32,351 nt of DNA from Chlorobiaceae bacterium (GCA_013334485.1 JAAXXL010000026.1:1-32351), one strand, 5' to 3'. Positions 1 to 8,392 are shown, counted from the stretch's first letter. The notes: a model not told the origin generated them from the letters alone. Translations and numbers: made by a program.

Positions 1-1362
1 AAAGAGGTTAAAGAGCGCGAAGGGTTGACGATCAACCCGGCAAAAACCTGCCAGCCGATCGGCGCAATGTATGCCGCACTCGGTGTTCACGGCTGTCTGC
101 CTCACAGCCACGGCTCTCAGGGGTGCTGCTCCTATCATCGCAGCACCCTGACCCGCCACTACAAAGAGCCTGTAATGGCGGCTACCAGTTCTTTTACCGA
201 AGGTGCATCGGTGTTCGGAGGCCAGGCAAACCTGCTGGCTGCCATCGAAACCATCTTTTCGGTCTATGATCCCGATATCATTGCTGTGCACTCAACATGT
301 TTGAGTGAAACCATTGGTGATGACTTGCAGCAGATCACCAGAAAAGCAAGGGATGACGGCAAAATTCCTGAAGGAAAGCATGTCATTTTCGCCAGCACGC
401 CAAGCTTTATCGGTTCACACGTTACCGGTTATGCAAACATGGTAACCGGTATAGCTGAGCAGTTTGCAGTTTCAACCGGCAGCAAGAAAAACCAGATCAA
501 CATTATTGCCGGATGGATGGAGCCTTCGGACATGCGCGAAATCAAGCGTCTGTCAAAAGAGCTTGGTGTAAACATTGTGCTCTTCCCTGACACCTCTGAC
601 GTGCTTGATGCACCGCAGACCGGAACCCACGTATTCTATCCGAAAGGAGGCACAACTATTGCGGAGCTTCAGAGCACCGGCGACAGCCTCTCTTCGCTTG
701 CCCTCGGCAGCATCAGCGCCGAACCGGCGGCCATTGCCCTGGAAAAGAAGTTCAAGGTTCCATTTGAAACACTTGACATGCCGATAGGACTCAGAGCGAC
801 CGACCGTTTCATCATGGCGCTCAGCAAAGCCGGAAATGTAACGGTACCTGATGAGATCACTGCTGACAGAGGACGTCTTGTTGATGTCATTGCCGATATG
901 GAGCAGTACCTCTACGGAAAAAAAGTTGCGCTCTTCGGCGACCCTGACCAGATCATTCCTCTGACCGAGTTCCTGCTCGACCTGAATATGAAACCGATTC
1001 ATATCGTCAGCGGTACACCAGGGCAGCGTTTTGAAAAACAGATGCGCCAGATTCTTGATGAACGCTCACCGGAGACAAAATTCAAGAATGGTATTGGTGC
1101 AGACATGTTCCTCCTGCATCAGTGGATGAAGAATGAACCAGTTGACCTGCTGATCGGCAACACCTACGGCAAATACATGGCCCGTGACGAAGATGTACCG
1201 TTCATCCGTTTCGGCTTCCCGATTCTCGACCGTATCGGCCACAGCTACTTCCCGAGTGTCGGGTACAGCGGCGGCCTGAGGCTGGTTGAGAAGATCCTGA
1301 CTGCCATTCTGGATCGCCAGGATAGGGATGCGCTTGAGGAGAAGTTTGAACTGGTGATGTAA
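1..1362 (+). CDS. nifK: Nitrogenase molybdenum-iron protein beta chain (5' end cut by window)
   Basis: Beta subunit of the MoFe protein, which with NifD forms the cytoplasmic alpha2beta2 component that reduces N2. The frame is open from base 1, so the first few codons lie outside the window. The TTG at 25 is an internal Leu codon, not a start. Counting from base 1, the three P-cluster cysteines are at residues 17 (KTCQPIG), 42 (the first two-Cys GCCSYHR segment is 42-43) and 100 (STCLSETIGDD). Their spacing matches Cys70, Cys95 and Cys153 of Azotobacter NifK, and TPSF supplies the Ser188 equivalent. The protein lacks the long N-terminal extension of proteobacterial NifK, as in Clostridium and green sulfur bacteria. 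It is followed by nifE after 236 bp. Identity is certain; only the start is unseen. Confidence 0.97.
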   Translation, partial: KEVKEREGLTINPAKTCQPIGAMYAALGVHGCLPHSHGSQGCCSYHRSTLTRHYKEPVMAATSSFTEGASVFGGQANLLAAIETIFSVYDPDIIAVHSTCLSETIGDDLQQITRKARDDGKIPEGKHVIFASTPSFIGSHVTGYANMVTGIAEQFAVSTGSKKNQINIIAGWMEPSDMREIKRLSKELGVNIVLFPDTSDVLDAPQTGTHVFYPKGGTTIAELQSTGDSLSSLALGSISAEPAAIALEKKFKVPFETLDMPIGLRATDRFIMALSKAGNVTVPDEITADRGRLVDVIADMEQYLYGKKVALFGDPDQIIPLTEFLLDLNMKPIHIVSGTPGQRFEKQMRQILDERSPETKFKNGIGADMFLLHQWMKNEPVDLLIGNTYGKYMARDEDVPFIRFGFPILDRIGHSYFPSVGYSGGLRLVEKILTAILDRQDRDALEEKFELVM

Positions 1363-1377
1363 CAGGGAACCTCTATT

Positions 1378-1498
1378 TATTTGTTCCGCGATTTGATTGC
1401 TTCGTTGGGCGGTGCTCGAAATCCTCATGTACTCACGTGTACACTCCGGTTTCTGCGCTCCGTCCGCCTTGCACTCAAAACGCTCACGACAACAAATA
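1378..1498. repeat. Palindrome-bounded intergenic element between nifK and nifE
   Basis: The sequence TATTTGTT at 1378-1385 is matched by its exact reverse complement AACAAATA at 1491-1498, so the about 120-bp stretch is bounded by short inverted repeats. Inside, TGTAC and GTACA flank a short centre near 1430-1445. The stretch is rich in short CG-containing words and codes for nothing convincing. It resembles a small dispersed palindromic repeat of the REP/MITE kind, but copy number cannot be judged from one window. No target-site duplication was identified. Confidence 0.4.
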
Positions 1499-1536
1499 GC
1501 GGCCCCCAAAGAAAGATAAGTCAAGGACGAATAAAG

Positions 1537-1574
1537 CTCCCGGCTTCAGTCGGGAGATGTCCTGAAAAAGGACA
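1537..1574 (+). promoter_or_regulatory. Tandem hairpins in the nifE leader
   Basis: Two perfect stem-loops lie back to back. CTCCCG (1537-1542) pairs with CGGGAG (1551-1556) across an 8-nt loop. TGTCCT (1558-1563) pairs with AGGACA (1569-1574) across a GAAAA loop. Only one base separates them. They end 10 nt before the nifE Shine-Dalgarno CAGGAG (1585-1590). There is no T-run after either stem, so they are not standard terminators. An mRNA-stabilising or processing role between nifK and nifE is plausible inference. Confidence 0.45.
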
Positions 1575-1598
1575 ACATTTTTATCAGGAGTAGCGGCT

Positions 1599-2960
1599 AT
1601 GGAACATATTGGTATTCTTGAGGGAAGAGAGAAGCAGGTATTCGAAAAAAAGAGTGGTATTGAGAGCTCCGACATAGCATGCGAAACCTCCAGTCTGTCA
1701 GGCTCGGTAAGTCAGCGTGCCTGCGTCTTCTGCGGATCACGGGTTGTACTCTATCCAGTGGCCGATGCCATTCATATTGTTCATGGGCCGATAGGTTGCG
1801 CGGCATATACCTGGGATATCCGGGGAGCCGTATCATCAGGACCCGAACTACACCGGTTAAGTTTTTCTACCGACCTGCAGGAGATGGACGTCATCTATGG
1901 CGGTGAAAAAAAGCTCTATTTATCACTCATTGAATTGATTGAGCAGTATAAACCAAAGGCTGCCTTTATTTATTCGACCTGCATTGTCGGCCTTATCGGT
2001 GACGATATCGACGCCGTATGCAAAAAAGTTGCCGCAGAAACAGGAATTCCGGTACTGCCGGTTCATTCCGAAGGGTTCAAGGGAACCAAAAAAGATGGCT
2101 ACAAAGCCGCATGCTTTGCGCTGATGAAGCTGATCGGTACAGGATCGACCGAAGGGATCAGCAAACTGAGCATCAACATTCTCGGCGAATTCAACCTTGC
2201 AGGAGAGGCCTGGATCATCAGAAAATATTACGAAAGAATGGGTATAGAGGTTGTCTCCACCCTGACCGGTGACGGGCGAATCGATGCTGTAAAGCGCGCA
2301 CACGGAGCTTCACTCAATGTGGTACAGTGTTCGGGCTCCATGACTTCGCTTGCAAAAGATATGGAGGAGAAATACGGCATCCCCTACATCAGGGTCTCCT
2401 ATTTCGGTATTGAGGATATGTCAAAATCGCTCTACGATGTTGCTCTCCATTTTCCGGAGCATCCTGAAATCATGGAAGCAGCAAAAGTAGTTGTCAGCGA
2501 GGAGGTAAAAAAACTTTACCCCGAACTCCAGAAATTCAAAAAAGCACTGACCGGCAAAAAAGCCGCAATCTACGTCGGCGGAGCATTCAAAACATTCTCG
2601 CTTATCAAGGCCCTGCGGTCAATCGGCATGTCAGTCGTACTTGCCGGATCGCAGACAGGCAATAAAGATGATTACAGAAGGCTCAAGGAGATGTGCGATG
2701 AGGGTACGGTTATTGTAGACGACTCAAACCCCGTTGAACTCTCGAAATTCATCCTTGAAAAAGAGGCCGACCTGCTTATCGGAGGGGTCAAGGAGCGCCC
2801 GATCGCCTTCAAGCTCGGCATCGGTTTCTGCGATCATAACCATGAGAGAAAAATTCCTCTCGCCGGGTTCGTCGGTATGTACAATTTCGCACTGGAGGTC
2901 TACCAATCGGTCATGAGCCCTGTATGGCAGTTTGCTCCACGAAAAGGAGGAAAAAAATGA
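1599..2960 (+). CDS. nifE: Nitrogenase iron-molybdenum cofactor biosynthesis protein NifE
   Basis: Subunit of the NifEN scaffold complex, on which the NifB-derived Fe-S precursor is converted to FeMo-cofactor before transfer to NifDK. At 453 aa it has normal family length. Cys42 and Cys45 (ACVFCGSR), Cys67 (GPIGCAAY), Cys128 (YSTCIVGLIGDD) and Cys244 (VVQCSGSM) fit the conserved NifE cysteines; the first two clusters keep the 25-residue spacing seen between Cys37 and Cys62 of Azotobacter NifE. The start ATG at 1599 has CAGGAG 8 nt upstream. The last codons overlap the nifN start in an ATGA arrangement, indicating translational coupling. NifD-like identity is excluded by the overall sequence and the position after nifK. 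Confidence 0.96.
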   Translation: MEHIGILEGREKQVFEKKSGIESSDIACETSSLSGSVSQRACVFCGSRVVLYPVADAIHIVHGPIGCAAYTWDIRGAVSSGPELHRLSFSTDLQEMDVIYGGEKKLYLSLIELIEQYKPKAAFIYSTCIVGLIGDDIDAVCKKVAAETGIPVLPVHSEGFKGTKKDGYKAACFALMKLIGTGSTEGISKLSINILGEFNLAGEAWIIRKYYERMGIEVVSTLTGDGRIDAVKRAHGASLNVVQCSGSMTSLAKDMEEKYGIPYIRVSYFGIEDMSKSLYDVALHFPEHPEIMEAAKVVVSEEVKKLYPELQKFKKALTGKKAAIYVGGAFKTFSLIKALRSIGMSVVLAGSQTGNKDDYRRLKEMCDEGTVIVDDSNPVELSKFILEKEADLLIGGVKERPIAFKLGIGFCDHNHERKIPLAGFVGMYNFALEVYQSVMSPVWQFAPRKGGKK

Positions 2961-4309
2961 AACACGCAAAAACCGCAACACAAAACGCCTGCAAGCTCTG
3001 CAACCCGCTCGGGGCATGCCTTGCATTCCGCGGAATAGAGAACTGCGTGCCGTTCCTCCATGGCTCTCAAGGATGCGCGACCTACATTCGCCGTTACCTG
3101 ATCAGCCACTACAAAGAACCGATTGATATCGCCTCTTCGAACTTCCATGAAGAGAGTGCTGTGTTCGGCGGCAGCCATAACCTGCAGGTTGGCTTGAAAA
3201 ATGTTACCGAACAGTACAAACCGGAAGTTATCGGCATCGCGACAACCTGTCTGAGTGAAACAATAGGTGATGATGTACCCATGATTTTGCGGGAGTATAC
3301 AAAAACGTACAAAAACGGCTCTCCCATGCCGATCATGATTCATGCATCTACTCCAAGCTATCAGGGCAGTCATATCGACGGTTTTCATGCTGCCGTAAGG
3401 GCTACCGTTGAGCGACTGGCTGAAAAAGGTGAACGGCAGAACCTGGTCAATATGTTCCCGAACATGGTTTCACCGGCAGATCTGCGCTACCTCAAGGAGA
3501 TCTTCACTGATTTCAGACTCCCCTGCATGCTGCTGCCGGACTATTCACAGACGATGGATGGCGGACCATGGGGCGAGTACCACCGTATACCGCCGGGCGG
3601 CACTCCGGCAAGTGCCATAGCAAATGCCGGAAAAGCAACCGCCAGCATTGAGTTCACCTCAACACTGGCCGCATCAAAATCAGCGGCAGGCTATCTCGAA
3701 GAGAGTTTCGGCGTTCCGCGCCACCAGCTCTCTCTGCCAATCGGCATCAAGGAGAGCGATAAATTTTTCGATCTGCTCGAAACCCTGACAGAGCAGTCTC
3801 GTCCGGAAAAATATGAGGATGAGCGCCGCCGTCTGATTGATGCCTATGCCGATGGTCACAAGTATGTCTTTGAGAAAAAGGTGATCATCTACGGCGAAGA
3901 GGATCTTGTTGTTGCCATGACCTCATTTCTTCGCGAAATCGGCATGGTGCCGGTTCTCTGTGCCTCGGGAGGAAAAAGCGGGCAGCTCAAACAGAGGCTT
4001 CTTGAGCTGATTCCCGACCTGGAGGAACAGGGTATCAAGGTGCGTGAAGGTGTCGACTTTATGGATATAGAGGATGAGGCCAAAGTGCTGAAACCTGATT
4101 TTCTGATCGGCAACAGTAAAGGTTATACCATGTCAAGAAAAAACAATATCCCGCTGCTCAGAATCGGCTTTCCGATTCATGACCGGTTTGGCGGACAGAG
4201 AGCGCATCATATTGGCTACAGAGGAACGCAGGAACTCTTTGACCGGATTGTCAACACCGTTATCGAACAGCGGCAGAATGCTTCATCAATCGGCTACACT
4301 TATATGTAA
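2957..4309 (+). CDS. nifN: Nitrogenase iron-molybdenum cofactor biosynthesis protein NifN
   Basis: Partner of NifE in the cofactor-assembly scaffold and paralogue of NifK. The protein is 450 aa. The frame is open upstream to 2924, but the ATG at 2957 is chosen because AAGGAGG (2944-2950) precedes it at proper spacing and it overlaps the nifE stop by 4 bp. Family cysteines include Cys40 in HGSQGCATY and Cys98 in TTCLSETIGDD. The NifK-like stretch HYKEPIDIASSNFHEES is also visible. nifB begins 12 bp after the stop, so nifE, nifN and nifB form one transcription unit. Confidence 0.96.
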   Translation: MKHAKTATQNACKLCNPLGACLAFRGIENCVPFLHGSQGCATYIRRYLISHYKEPIDIASSNFHEESAVFGGSHNLQVGLKNVTEQYKPEVIGIATTCLSETIGDDVPMILREYTKTYKNGSPMPIMIHASTPSYQGSHIDGFHAAVRATVERLAEKGERQNLVNMFPNMVSPADLRYLKEIFTDFRLPCMLLPDYSQTMDGGPWGEYHRIPPGGTPASAIANAGKATASIEFTSTLAASKSAAGYLEESFGVPRHQLSLPIGIKESDKFFDLLETLTEQSRPEKYEDERRRLIDAYADGHKYVFEKKVIIYGEEDLVVAMTSFLREIGMVPVLCASGGKSGQLKQRLLELIPDLEEQGIKVREGVDFMDIEDEAKVLKPDFLIGNSKGYTMSRKNNIPLLRIGFPIHDRFGGQRAHHIGYRGTQELFDRIVNTVIEQRQNASSIGYTYM

Positions 4310-4321
4310 AGGGAGGACACC

Positions 4322-5596
4322 ATGACACTGAAAATAGCAAACCACCCCTGTTTCAACGATGCCTCGCGCCACAAGTTCGGGCGTATCCACCTCCCTATTG
4401 CACCGAAATGCAATATCCAGTGCAACTACTGCAACCGGAAATTCGATTGCATGAACGAAAACCGTCCAGGCGTTACGAGTAAAATCCTCTCGCCGCAGCA
4501 GGCAATGCACTATCTCGATCAGGCCATGATCCTCTCTCCGAACATTGCCGTCGTCGGTATTGCCGGACCTGGAGATCCATTCGCCAATCCTAACGAGACC
4601 ATGGAGACCCTTCGTCTTGTACGGGCAAAATATCCCGAGATGCTGCTCTGTGTGGCAACCAACGGTCTTGACCTGCTGCCTTACATTGATGAACTTGCCG
4701 AGCTTCAGGTTAGCCATGTCACCATCACCATCAATGCAATTGATCCTGAAATCGGATCGGAGATCTACGCATGGGTTCGGCACAACAAAAAGATGTATCG
4801 CGACATTGATGCAGCAAGAGTGCTTATCGGCAACCAGCTTGAAGCCCTTAAACGGTTGAAGGAGGCCGGTGTCACGGCAAAAGTGAACTCGATCATCATT
4901 CCGGGTATTAACGATACCCACGTGCTCGAAGTTGCCAAAAAGGTAGCTGAACTGGGTGCTGATATTCTGAACTGTATGCCCTACTACAGTACAACCGAAA
5001 CTGTTTTTGAAAACATTCCGGAGCCATCGGTGGACATGGTCGCTGAAATCCAGAAAGCCACAAGCGAATATCTGCCGCAGATGAAACACTGTGCCCGCTG
5101 CCGCGCCGATGCAGTAGGTATAATCGGAGAGATCAACAGCGACGAGATGATGCAGAAACTGGCCGAAGCAGCAGCACTGCCAAAAAATCCGACGGATGTT
5201 CGTCCCTTTGTTGCCGTCAGCTCCCTGGAGGGGGTACTGATCAACCAGCACCTTGGTGAAGCCGACCGCTTTCTGATCTACGGTATGGATTATGACAAAA
5301 ATGAGTGCGTGCTGGTTGACTCAAGAACCGCGCCCCCAACCGGCGGAGGCCAGCAGCGCTGGGAGGAACTGGCAGGAATTCTCAAAGACTGCCGCGCACT
5401 GCTCGTCAATGGCGCTGGTGGTTCACCGACCAAGGTATTGAACGAACATGGCATTGAGGTAATGGTGCTTGAAGGGATCATCGAGGAGGCCGTCTACGGT
5501 GTCTTTGGCGGCCAGGATCTGAAACACCTCATGAAAAGCAGCCAGATCCACGCCTGCGGTTCAAGCTGCAGCGGAACAGGGGGCGGTTGCGGGTAA
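4322..5596 (+). CDS. nifB: Nitrogenase cofactor biosynthesis radical SAM protein NifB with C-terminal NifX-like domain
   Basis: Radical S-adenosylmethionine enzyme that fuses two [4Fe-4S] clusters and inserts the central carbide to make NifB-co, the FeMo-co precursor. The radical SAM motif CxxxCxxC is at Cys30, Cys34 and Cys37 (KCNIQCNYC), followed by the GIAGPGDP SAM-binding region near residue 80. HCARCRADAVG near residue 258 carries the extra cluster-binding cysteines typical of NifB. From about residue 300 (VRPFVAVSS onward) there is a NifX/NafY-like dinitrogenase-cofactor binding domain, including TGGGQQRWEEL and VNGAGGSPTKVL. The tail is Gly/Cys-rich (CGSSCSGTGGGCG). The start has AGGGAGG 7 nt upstream. 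The protein is 424 aa, normal for the two-domain form. Confidence 0.97.
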   Translation: MTLKIANHPCFNDASRHKFGRIHLPIAPKCNIQCNYCNRKFDCMNENRPGVTSKILSPQQAMHYLDQAMILSPNIAVVGIAGPGDPFANPNETMETLRLVRAKYPEMLLCVATNGLDLLPYIDELAELQVSHVTITINAIDPEIGSEIYAWVRHNKKMYRDIDAARVLIGNQLEALKRLKEAGVTAKVNSIIIPGINDTHVLEVAKKVAELGADILNCMPYYSTTETVFENIPEPSVDMVAEIQKATSEYLPQMKHCARCRADAVGIIGEINSDEMMQKLAEAAALPKNPTDVRPFVAVSSLEGVLINQHLGEADRFLIYGMDYDKNECVLVDSRTAPPTGGGQQRWEELAGILKDCRALLVNGAGGSPTKVLNEHGIEVMVLEGIIEEAVYGVFGGQDLKHLMKSSQIHACGSSCSGTGGGCG

Positions 5597-5603
5597 TAAC
5601 AAA

Positions 5604-5645
5604 AGATCAGTCGGATCAGTCAGGTCTGACTGATCCGACTGATCT
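5604..5645. repeat. Perfect 20-bp inverted repeat between nifB and the ferredoxin gene
   Basis: Bases 5604-5623 are the exact reverse complement of 5626-5645, with only GT between. Each arm contains GATCAGTC twice, so the element is both an inverted and a direct repeat. It starts 7 nt after the nifB stop. No T-run follows on the + strand (A-rich sequence does), so it is not a standard rho-independent terminator for nifB. It could protect the nif mRNA 3' end or partly block read-through, or it could be a dispersed palindrome. Confidence 0.75.
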
Positions 5646-5671
5646 AAAAAAACAACAAAACAAAAACCATC

Positions 5672-5980
5672 ATGGACAAACCAAAACATCACATTCTTGT
5701 CTGCGCAAGCTTCCGCGCGCAGGGCACTCCCCAGGGTATCTGCCACAAAAAAGAGTCACTCAGCCTTATCCCCTACATCGAGAGCGAGCTCGCTGACCGA
5801 GGCATGAGCGACGTTGCCGTCTCGGCAACCGGATGCCTCAACCTCTGCGAAAAAGGGCCGGTACTTGTTGTATACCCGGAAAACTTCTGGTACGGTGAAA
5901 TTGACAGCGAAGGTAAAATCGATGATATTCTTGATGCACTTGAAGAGGGTGAAGCCTGTGACGATCATCTGATAAACTGA
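5672..5980 (+). CDS. Thioredoxin-like [2Fe-2S] ferredoxin, nif-associated
   Basis: Small 102-aa soluble electron carrier of the thioredoxin-fold [2Fe-2S] type (Clostridium pasteurianum 2Fe ferredoxin family), often found next to nif genes. The ligand pattern is Cys11-x12-Cys24-x30-Cys55-x3-Cys59 (VCASFR, GICHKK, TGCLNLCE). This matches the family and differs from plant-type ferredoxins. The C-terminal half WYGEIDSEGKIDDILDALE is also typical. The leader is A-rich with no clear Shine-Dalgarno, and the large palindrome at 5604-5645 lies between it and nifB. A role in supplying electrons to nitrogenase or to cofactor assembly is inferred from the location. It is the last nif-side gene before the strand switch. 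Confidence 0.92.
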   Translation: MDKPKHHILVCASFRAQGTPQGICHKKESLSLIPYIESELADRGMSDVAVSATGCLNLCEKGPVLVVYPENFWYGEIDSEGKIDDILDALEEGEACDDHLIN

Positions 5981-6001
5981 ATACTATCAAGTTGTTCCAT
6001 C

Positions 6002-6026
6002 CCCATCCCTCCTCTGTAGGGATGGG
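6002..6026. other. Hairpin at the convergent end of the nif and eCIS operons
   Basis: CCCATCCCT (6002-6010) pairs perfectly with AGGGATGGG (6018-6026) over a 7-nt loop, 22 bp after the ferredoxin stop. No T-run follows on either strand, so classic intrinsic termination is doubtful, but its place between two convergent operons suits a boundary or mRNA-end structure. A smaller hairpin, TTGGC/GCCAA with a 3-nt loop, follows at 6042-6054. Confidence 0.5.
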
Positions 6027-6035
6027 AGGTTACTG

Positions 6036-6250
6036 CTAAGGTTGGCCTTGCCAAAACAATTGTTTATAGACTTGCTGGTGTTTTCCGGCACGAATTTCCT
6101 CAAGCTTCCATCGCTCGCCCTTTACTACCGCCGTCAACAACAACATCATCAAATAAAAAAGTACCCTGCTGGCAGCAAAGGGATCATATGCGACCTGCTT
6201 GGCCAGTACAGTTAACGGGATTGACGCAGTGGGGATTTCATCCTGAGAGA
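6036..6250 (-). pseudogene. Orphan open frame downstream of the eCIS cargo genes, possible gene remnant
   Basis: On the - strand a frame stays open from the end of the neighbouring cargo gene to a TAG at 6036-6038. It encodes about 70 residues, including IPLTVLAKQVAYDPFAASRV and then a hydrophobic run LFYLMMLLLTAVV followed by charged KGERWKLEEIRAGK. It has no credible start codon with a Shine-Dalgarno. It reads like the C-terminal tail of a lost protein, but no family was recognised, and a chance open frame cannot be excluded. Confidence 0.25.
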
Positions 6251-8392
6251 TTAAAAATATGGCACACCATACAATGAATAGATACCTCTGGTCATCTCAC
6301 CGACAACTTCAGCTCCTTTTTCCATTACGCTGTCAACAATAGGAGTAACAACCCGTTCCCCAACCTCATGCCCGCCTGCATGACCCACAGTCCCCCCAAC
6401 GGCTCCAAACAGAAGCCCACCCACAAAACCACCAACGACGCAAACAGCATCAACAGGCCCTGTCGGGGAACAAAGTATTGCTCCTGCGGCTGCACCACCA
6501 AGTGCTGATCCCAAAATCGCACCTGTCCACGAACCAGCTTCTTCTGTTACAACTGTTGCTGTATGCCCGGTACCTATTGATTCTCTTACCCGTTCTTCTG
6601 TGTGATAAACACCATAAACCAACATCACCCGACCAGCACCTCTTATCAAAAACATGCCGGCTGAGCCTCCGGGTGTAACCTGAATCTGTAGTCTTTGTGC
6701 TCCGGAAGGTAGCGGGCCTTCACTCACAGCCGAAGTCATTAACTTGCCACGTCCTGCATAATGCGGGTCAACAGTGCCATCAGGGCCTCTTCCGGTCATC
6801 ACATCTACACCACCCGGTGTGGTCGGTCTTCCACCCATGGCCGCTTCAATTTCTGGCGCAGGTACCGTGATACAATTGTTTGTACACATGGGTGCACGTC
6901 CACGCGCAGTAAGTTCAGTATATAAACTTGCCTCTTTTGGTTTAACCTCGCCCAAAACCGGATCTGCTGCACCTGGCGCTCGCGGAGGACTGTAGGTGTA
7001 GTCACCGCCATACTCGGTGGCTTGAATTCGTTCCGCAAAAGCCCTTGCCTGTTCAGTTGACCTTGGAGTAAATACATAGTACTGATCTCCCTTCATTAAC
7101 GGAAACCATGCATCATTGGCAAAACTGCCAGGCACACCCTCATTTAGCTTTACAGTGATTCTTCTGCCGAAAAAAGGCAATAATTCGCCAGCATAATACC
7201 CAAGATTTCCCCTGTATCCTTTTATGGTTGGGGTTGAAAACAGACCCTCAGGATTTGACCAGGCAGAAGTATGACCCTGAACCCATAATATGCCCGTGGT
7301 ATTCCTCGGAATAAAAGACCAGGGAGTAGGCGAAAAATGACTGGCGCCAGCAACTGATGGCCCGACAACTGATGGTAACGACCTATTGATCAGCCGGCTC
7401 AACGGCAACATAATACCTTCGGGTATGCTCTCTACAGATTGACCGGTAAAAGCAAGAACCTCTTCAACACTCAGTTGCTTTGCCTTAAAATGTATTGCTC
7501 CCTGGATACCTGGAGCTGATGGAGTATTGGAACAGGTGATGTTGACCCTTTTCTGCCCTGCAAAAAATGTATTGGGTGAAGGTTGACCCGGAGCTATTGA
7601 ATAATTGAAATCAAAAAATGTACCTTCAGAAACAGAGCCAAGATCAAATTTTACAGTGTGTTTACCAAGTGAAACGCCTGCATCGTACGTATTGTCGGAT
7701 ACTTGACAATGATCTAAATGATAAGCTGTTGTAATACCATCATGGATAAATCGTATTTCACCGTCAGCACAGTTAATTTCCACATTATCAACCCTGCGCT
7801 GAATTTTTCTGTCAATCACTTCTCGTTGCTGTAGCGTATGTGTCAACTCATGCGCCAGTAAATATCTGCCGCTTTCAGAATCCGGGGTATATTTCCCTTC
7901 ATTGAAATAAATATCCTTGCCAACGGTAAAAGCTTGTGCATTAAGGCTATGTGACAATTGAGCAGAATCATGATCCGCATGAATCCGCACGTTGGAAAAC
8001 TCCGTTCCAAAACGGTTTTCCATAAAACTCCGGGTTGGCTCCGGAAGCGGAGTGCCAGCACCAAACGTCGATTCTATGCGATTGGATATGCTTGTACCCA
8101 ACGATGCACTACCATCCGAAGATCTCCTTTGAATGTATGGCGTAATCTGTGAAACCAGGGGCCTGCGTTGTACTATCTTGTCATCTTCTTCACATCTGGA
8201 GCACTTGCGCTGAACAAACGGTTTTTCCGACATGCGCATAACCTTTTCAGCAACGACGTCAGCCTCAAGTTCAAGAGGATCGTTGACGGCACCAATCTCG
8301 AGTTTTCGCTGAAGAACAAACCCCTGGCCGACTCCTGATGCAGGAGTTATCCGTGATTTATCTGCATCGGTTGTTGATTTATCTGCAAACAT
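6251..8392 (-). CDS. DUF4157 putative eCIS cargo with papain/NlpC-like His...Cys pair and glycine-zipper C-terminus
   Basis: A 713-aa protein, the last gene of the eCIS operon. The N-terminal region shared with the two next genes holds DPLELEAD (38-45), a CSRC pair (64-67) and the DUF4157 core ending in LLAHELTHTLQQ, with the zinc-metalloprotease-like HELTH at 181-185. DUF4157 is widely linked to eCIS effectors. The middle shows QGHTSAW (His374) and later a TNNC motif (Cys507), an order and context that recall permuted NlpC/P60 or LRAT-like cysteine hydrolases; this assignment is tentative. Residues 623-673 form a Gly/Ala-rich hydrophobic stretch of glycine-zipper type, a possible membrane-inserting segment. 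No signal peptide is present. The start is chosen by alignment with the paralogues; no clear Shine-Dalgarno is seen. Confidence 0.85.
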   Translation of the reverse strand: MFADKSTTDADKSRITPASGVGQGFVLQRKLEIGAVNDPLELEADVVAEKVMRMSEKPFVQRKCSRCEEDDKIVQRRPLVSQITPYIQRRSSDGSASLGTSISNRIESTFGAGTPLPEPTRSFMENRFGTEFSNVRIHADHDSAQLSHSLNAQAFTVGKDIYFNEGKYTPDSESGRYLLAHELTHTLQQREVIDRKIQRRVDNVEINCADGEIRFIHDGITTAYHLDHCQVSDNTYDAGVSLGKHTVKFDLGSVSEGTFFDFNYSIAPGQPSPNTFFAGQKRVNITCSNTPSAPGIQGAIHFKAKQLSVEEVLAFTGQSVESIPEGIMLPLSRLINRSLPSVVGPSVAGASHFSPTPWSFIPRNTTGILWVQGHTSAWSNPEGLFSTPTIKGYRGNLGYYAGELLPFFGRRITVKLNEGVPGSFANDAWFPLMKGDQYYVFTPRSTEQARAFAERIQATEYGGDYTYSPPRAPGAADPVLGEVKPKEASLYTELTARGRAPMCTNNCITVPAPEIEAAMGGRPTTPGGVDVMTGRGPDGTVDPHYAGRGKLMTSAVSEGPLPSGAQRLQIQVTPGGSAGMFLIRGAGRVMLVYGVYHTEERVRESIGTGHTATVVTEEAGSWTGAILGSALGGAAAGAILCSPTGPVDAVCVVGGFVGGLLFGAVGGTVGHAGGHEVGERVVTPIVDSVMEKGAEVVGEMTRGIYSLYGVPYF

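Noticed and set aside
25-1362. NifK read as a complete gene starting at TTG 25
   Set aside because: The frame is open from base 1 and KEVKER-type sequence precedes it as in other NifK proteins; the TTG is an internal Leu and the gene is cut by the window edge.
2924-2956. Upstream start for nifN at 2924
   Set aside because: The extra 11 codons lie within nifE and encode a basic stretch unrelated to NifN; ATG 2957 has AAGGAGG and a 4-bp overlap with the nifE stop.
4286-5251. 321-aa open frame antisense to nifB
   Set aside because: Mirror frame of a highly conserved gene; its Cys/His-rich translation has no family features and no start signal.
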